A DNA stretch of 64,000 nucleotides, taken from Firm-04 sp045628085. Lineage in GTDB: Bacteria; Bacillota; Clostridia; Oscillospirales; Ruminococcaceae. The stretch is from positions 1-64,000 of the forward strand of contig JAZQOZ010000157.1 of NCBI GenBank assembly GCA_045628085.1. The letters run 5' to 3'. Positions 61,663 to 64,000 of the stretch are shown here, piece by piece. The position numbers were made by a program, and so were the translations under genes. Every line of letters starts with the position of its first letter. The stretch's first letter is position 1. Below the pieces are notes generated by a model. It was not told where the DNA came from and searched no databases. It worked only from the letters and a program-made list of their open reading frames with translations.

Positions 61663-61681
61663 GGTGTTTAGACCGCCGAGC
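61651..61681. other. Right attachment site (attP arm plus core)
   Basis: Arm TTATATCTTTTTGG (61651-61664), six nt, core GACCGCCGAGC (61671-61681). Read together with the left end, the arm pairs with CCAAATAGATATAA as a 13-of-14 inverted repeat about an 18-nt centre. Confidence 0.85.
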
Positions 61682-61764
61682 TGTGACATGATCATTTTTG
61701 CAAGACGCGCATTCGGCTGCGCGATTTTCACCGGATACTGCAATGCTTTCTCATAGTGAAACAT
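61671..61764 (-). pseudogene. cotJC: cotJC 5' part
   Basis: The first 31 codons of cotJC, MFHYEKALQYPVKIAQPNAR then LAKMIMSQLGG, start immediately after the cotJB stop. Past the core the frame enters the prophage and stops after six codons (at 61651). Joining this to the part at 26.0-26.6 kb gives an uninterrupted frame through Gln-Leu-Gly-Gly-Pro-Asp. Too short for routine gene finders. Confidence 0.92.
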
Positions 61765-62052
61765 TCAGTTCGCCTCCTTTTCCCACGGCCACGGGGTATT
61801 GCTCCATGCAGCCCAGCCGTTTTCAGTATTGGTCTGTTCCTTATAGAGCGCACCGAAACGCTTGACATAGGCGGCAGCGGCACGTTCACAGGCATCCCGA
61901 TGTGCCAGCAGTGCATCCAGTGCTTCTGAATCTGTCGGATGCGTATCCAGATACAGTGCGAGATCATGCATGGAAAACTGGTGCATCTGCACCTGCCGGA
62001 GCAGCTCAGCCCTTCCCATTGCATCCAAAGACTTCAACCGCATCTCTGCCAT
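61765..62052 (-). CDS. cotJB: Spore coat protein CotJB
   Basis: 95 aa with GGGAGG before the ATG. MHDLALYLDTHPTDSEALDAL and YKEQTNTENGWAAWSNTPWPWEKEAN match CotJB, including the Trp-rich C terminus. Overlaps cotJA by about 47 nt and abuts cotJC. Forms part of the inner spore coat in Bacillus and Clostridium. Confidence 0.93.
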   Translation of the reverse strand: MAEMRLKSLDAMGRAELLRQVQMHQFSMHDLALYLDTHPTDSEALDALLAHRDACERAAAAYVKRFGALYKEQTNTENGWAAWSNTPWPWEKEAN

Positions 62053-62239
62053 CTTCCGTACCTCCCTTCCCCATTGTAAACGGCTTCACCAGTGAAGGAA
62101 ATACCGTTCCTGATGCGAGCGCATCGGCGGCGGACATCGGAGTTTCCCAGTACTGATACGGTACATAAGCCATTGCCAGCGACAGCTTGGCAGGGAATGT
62201 GCCCTGCGGTGCCGCCGGAACAGTCTGATCCGGTAACAT
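62006..62239 (-). CDS. cotJA: Spore coat-associated protein CotJA
   Basis: 77 aa with AGGAG before the ATG. LAMAYVPYQYWETPMSAADAL and TVFPSLVKPF are CotJA hallmarks. First gene of cotJABC. The presence of the operon implies sporulation in this lineage. Confidence 0.93.
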   Translation of the reverse strand: MLPDQTVPAAPQGTFPAKLSLAMAYVPYQYWETPMSAADALASGTVFPSLVKPFTMGKGGTEDGRDAVEVFGCNGKG

Positions 62240-62292
62240 AGACGTTCTCCTTTCTGTTATTCAGCGAATGCAGCGGATGTGCTGCACGGTAC

Positions 62293-62319
62293 ATTCTATG
62301 CAGCTGCGTCAAAATCTGA
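62293..62319 (-). promoter_or_regulatory. Possible sigma-E promoter of cotJ
   Basis: Minus-strand TCAGATT (62313-62319) and CATAGAAT (62293-62300) each differ by one base from the sigma-E consensus (KMATATT, CATACAAT). The 12-nt spacer is slightly short. cotJ is sigma-E dependent in Bacillus subtilis. Confidence 0.35.
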
Positions 62320-62421
62320 CACATTGCGACAGCGCCATATTCCTTTTAATAAGAATCTGCATATAGAAAAGTGTATTATTGTGTGATTCGCCGGAATCTG
62401 GTGCTGCCTGTACCCAAGTCC

Positions 62422-62450
62422 TTGACAATTTCGCCGCTGTATGCTATAAT
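62422..62450 (+). promoter_or_regulatory. Perfect consensus promoter
   Basis: TTGACA (62422-62427), 17-nt spacer, TATAAT (62445-62450), driving the leader/RNA unit at 62457-62669. Confidence 0.85.
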
Positions 62451-62456
62451 AATTCT

Positions 62457-62669
62457 ATCAATAGTCGGTGTATTGTAATATGATTCACTGCATCGGCAGA
62501 AAGGTCTGTTTTCTATGATCTCTGCATTTACGCTCGTCCTTCGACTTACGGTCTTGGCGCAAAGCTAAAGGCCTGCTTCGTTGTGTCACGGCGTTTCTGA
62601 AGAAAAGATCAGGAAAGCTGATATGAAGTATGACAACGGTGTGAGGCCAAAGGCTTCACACCGTTTTTT
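62457..62669 (+). ncRNA. Unidentified ~210-nt transcription unit or leader ending in a terminator
   Basis: A consensus promoter is followed by about 180 nt without a recognised gene, then a 10-bp stem AACGGTGTGA/TCACACCGTT (62635-62644, 62656-62665) and six T, 27 nt before the next gene. Internal hairpins include ATCAG-GAAAG-CTGAT. It matches no riboswitch, 6S, SRP or tmRNA pattern that I can recall. It could be a free RNA or an attenuator. Confidence 0.6.
62515..62568 (+). CDS. Possible 17-codon leader peptide
   Basis: MISAFTLVLRLTVLAQS with AAAGG about 10 nt upstream, inside the leader. Could be a regulatory leader peptide or chance. Confidence 0.3.
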   Translation: MISAFTLVLRLTVLAQS

Positions 62670-62695
62670 CATTCCGATACTTGGGAGGTATCATC

Positions 62696-64000
62696 ATGAA
62701 AATCTGTTTTTCTACGCTGGGCTGTCCGGATTTTGAATGGCCGGATGTATATTCTATGGCAAAGGATCTTGGCTTTGACGGTATCGAGCTGCGCTGTTAC
62801 GGTTTGCCTGCCGATCCGTACCGCAGTAAGCCGTTCACCGGTGCGCAGCTCCCGAAAACCGTTGCGAAACTGCGTTCCCTCAAGCTTGAGATCCCCTGCA
62901 TCAGCTCGAACTGCTGCCTGAATGAAAAGGATAATGAAGAACAGAACCGCCGCGAACTGAAAGCCTGCATGGATCTTGCAAAAGCTGTCGGTGCGCCTTA
63001 TATCCGTGTCCTCGGCGACCGCTATTCGGAAGTGACCGGTGCTGTTGATGATGCCTATGTTGCATCCGTTCTGACTTCTCTGATCCCGGAAGCAGAAGCC
63101 CATGATGTCACATTGCTTGTCGAAACAAACGGCGTTTTCAGCGATACCAAGCGCCTGAAAGCCATGCTCGATGCAATCGGCAGCATTCATGTTGCCGCAC
63201 TTTGGGATACACACCACCCCTATCGCTACGGCGGTGAAACGCCTGCCGAAACCGTTGCAAATCTCGGCAGCCTGATCAAATATGTCCAGACGAAGGACAG
63301 TTCTTTCAGGGACGGCGTTCTTCGCTATGAACTGATGGGCATGGGCGATATGCCGCTGGATGATATGATGGCGGCACTTGCCGGCATCAACTACACCGGA
63401 TTTATCTCGCTGGAATGGGTTAAGCGCTGGATGCCGGAGCTTTCCGATGCAGGTATTGTTTTCCCGCAGTTTGCCGATTTCATGGCAAAATACCGCACGA
63501 AGTATAAGCATGAGCTTCAGGTCAGCCGCCGCGGAAACGGTTTTTATCCGTGGCCGAAGGAGCGTCTCATCAACTATACATTTCCGGATGTGCTTGACCG
63601 CATCTGCGAACAATTCCCGAATCAGTATGCGTTCCGCTATACCGAACTGGATTATACGCGCACCTATCCGCAGTTCCGCGATGATGTCGACACCTTTGCA
63701 CGCGCATTGATCGCAATGGGTGTCGGTGCAGGCGACAAGGTTGCGATCTGGGCAACCAACGTACCGCAGTGGTATATCACTTTCTGGGCAACGACCAAGA
63801 TCGGCGCAGTTCTCGTAACGGTCAACACCGGAAATAAGATCCACGAAACCGAATATCTGCTCAAACAGTCTGATACGCATACGCTTATCATGATCGACCA
63901 GTATAAGGGTACGGATTACAATGCGATCATCCGGACATTGATTCCGGAGCTTGCCGGTTCCGAGCCGGGAAAGCTCGAATCTGCGAAATTCCCGTTCCTG
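62696..64000 (+). CDS. Fused sugar isomerase/epimerase-like and AMP-binding synthetase (partial)
   Basis: 435 codons, open to the window edge, starting at an ATG with GGGAGG. Residues 1-265 form an AP endonuclease 2/xylose isomerase-like TIM barrel (MKICFSTLGCPDFEW, LLVETNGVF, AALWDTHHPYRYGG, YTGFISLEWVKRW). From about residue 280 an AMP-binding (acyl-CoA synthetase) domain begins (NYTFPDVLDRICEQFPNQYA, GAGDKVAIWATNVPQW); its ATP motif lies past the end. The coupling of the two is unusual, and the substrate is unknown. Confidence 0.85.
   Translation, partial: MKICFSTLGCPDFEWPDVYSMAKDLGFDGIELRCYGLPADPYRSKPFTGAQLPKTVAKLRSLKLEIPCISSNCCLNEKDNEEQNRRELKACMDLAKAVGAPYIRVLGDRYSEVTGAVDDAYVASVLTSLIPEAEAHDVTLLVETNGVFSDTKRLKAMLDAIGSIHVAALWDTHHPYRYGGETPAETVANLGSLIKYVQTKDSSFRDGVLRYELMGMGDMPLDDMMAALAGINYTGFISLEWVKRWMPELSDAGIVFPQFADFMAKYRTKYKHELQVSRRGNGFYPWPKERLINYTFPDVLDRICEQFPNQYAFRYTELDYTRTYPQFRDDVDTFARALIAMGVGAGDKVAIWATNVPQWYITFWATTKIGAVLVTVNTGNKIHETEYLLKQSDTHTLIMIDQYKGTDYNAIIRTLIPELAGSEPGKLESAKFPFL

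Larger units (their letters stand above)
26555..61681. mobile_element. 35.1-kb siphovirus-type prophage inserted in cotJC
   Basis: Bounded by identical 11-bp cores at 26555-26565 and 61671-61681, with a large serine recombinase at the left end and an endolysin at the right end. Gene order is integrase, NYN protein, CI-like repressor (leftward); early replication/recombination genes (rightward); DUF1492 late regulator; HNH, terminase, portal, protease, capsid, connectors, tail tube, tail chaperone with frameshift, tape measure, Dit, Tal, fibres, holin and endolysin. All expected modules seem intact, so it may be inducible. No recognisable antibiotic-resistance or toxin cargo apart from small uncharacterised genes. 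Confidence 0.95.

Noticed and set aside
62457..62669. Known riboswitch, T-box, 6S or tmRNA
   Set aside because: None of the conserved signatures that I can recall (T-box AGGGTGGNACCGCG, tmRNA ends, cyclic di-GMP core) fits; left as unidentified.

Overview
The window looks like chromosomal DNA of a cellulolytic, probably spore-forming member of the Oscillospiraceae/Ruminococcaceae, most like Ruminococcus. Two secreted proteins carry type I dockerin modules. The rimP-nusA-rnpM-infB-rbfA-truB-ribF order is typical of Firmicutes. There is a CIRCE/HrcA operator, a cotJABC spore-coat operon, and uniform Shine-Dalgarno (AGGAGG) starts. No tRNA or rRNA gene, CRISPR array or insertion sequence was seen.

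Region 1 (1-7.9 kb, minus strand): a dockerin-bearing secreted protein with a possible GH124/lysozyme-like fold, a modular CBM13-dockerin-GH43-Ig-GH43 arabinan/xylan enzyme, rmuC, and htpG under a perfect CIRCE. Region 2 (8-11.3 kb): an OmpR-type response regulator and a large multi-pass histidine kinase. Region 3 (11.3-20.5 kb): the nusA/infB translation operon, preceded by a promoter followed by an intrinsic-terminator hairpin that suggests attenuation by NusA. Region 4 (20.6-25.9 kb): a Gld-type ABC export system (ATPase, permease, GldG-like, DUF4340) and a small conserved protein.

Region 5 (26.56-61.67 kb): a complete siphovirus-type prophage of 35.1 kb inserted by a large serine recombinase inside the spore-coat/Mn-catalase gene cotJC. 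The 5' codons of cotJC lie at 61.7 kb behind cotJA-cotJB, and the rest lies at 26.0-26.6 kb. An 11-bp identical core sits at both ends, and joining the ends restores the reading frame exactly. The reconstructed attP has a near-perfect inverted repeat. The prophage has a lysogeny module (integrase, NYN protein, CI-like repressor with three operators), replication and recombination genes (Sak4-like ATPase, DUF669, SF2 helicase, primase-helicase, RusA), a late regulator (DUF1492), then packaging, head, tail and lysis genes. All the late genes are on the plus strand.

Region 6 (61.65-64 kb): the 5' part of cotJC, cotJB and cotJA with a possible sigma-E promoter; an unexplained ~210-nt transcription unit with a consensus promoter and a strong terminator; and the start of a fused sugar-isomerase-like/AMP-binding synthetase that runs off the window.

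The most interesting points are: (i) the phage-interrupted sporulation gene, organised like known skin-type developmental elements; (ii) an OOP-like short RNA with a LexA-type box, antisense to the end of the CI gene; (iii) a cluster of two tiny membrane peptides plus a ribbon-helix-helix protein with a predicted antisense RNA, resembling a type I toxin-antitoxin locus; (iv) terminator-bearing leaders before the NYN gene, the late genes, rimP-nusA and the fused synthetase; (v) a candidate phage origin. These regulatory calls come from reading the sequence by eye and have not been tested.
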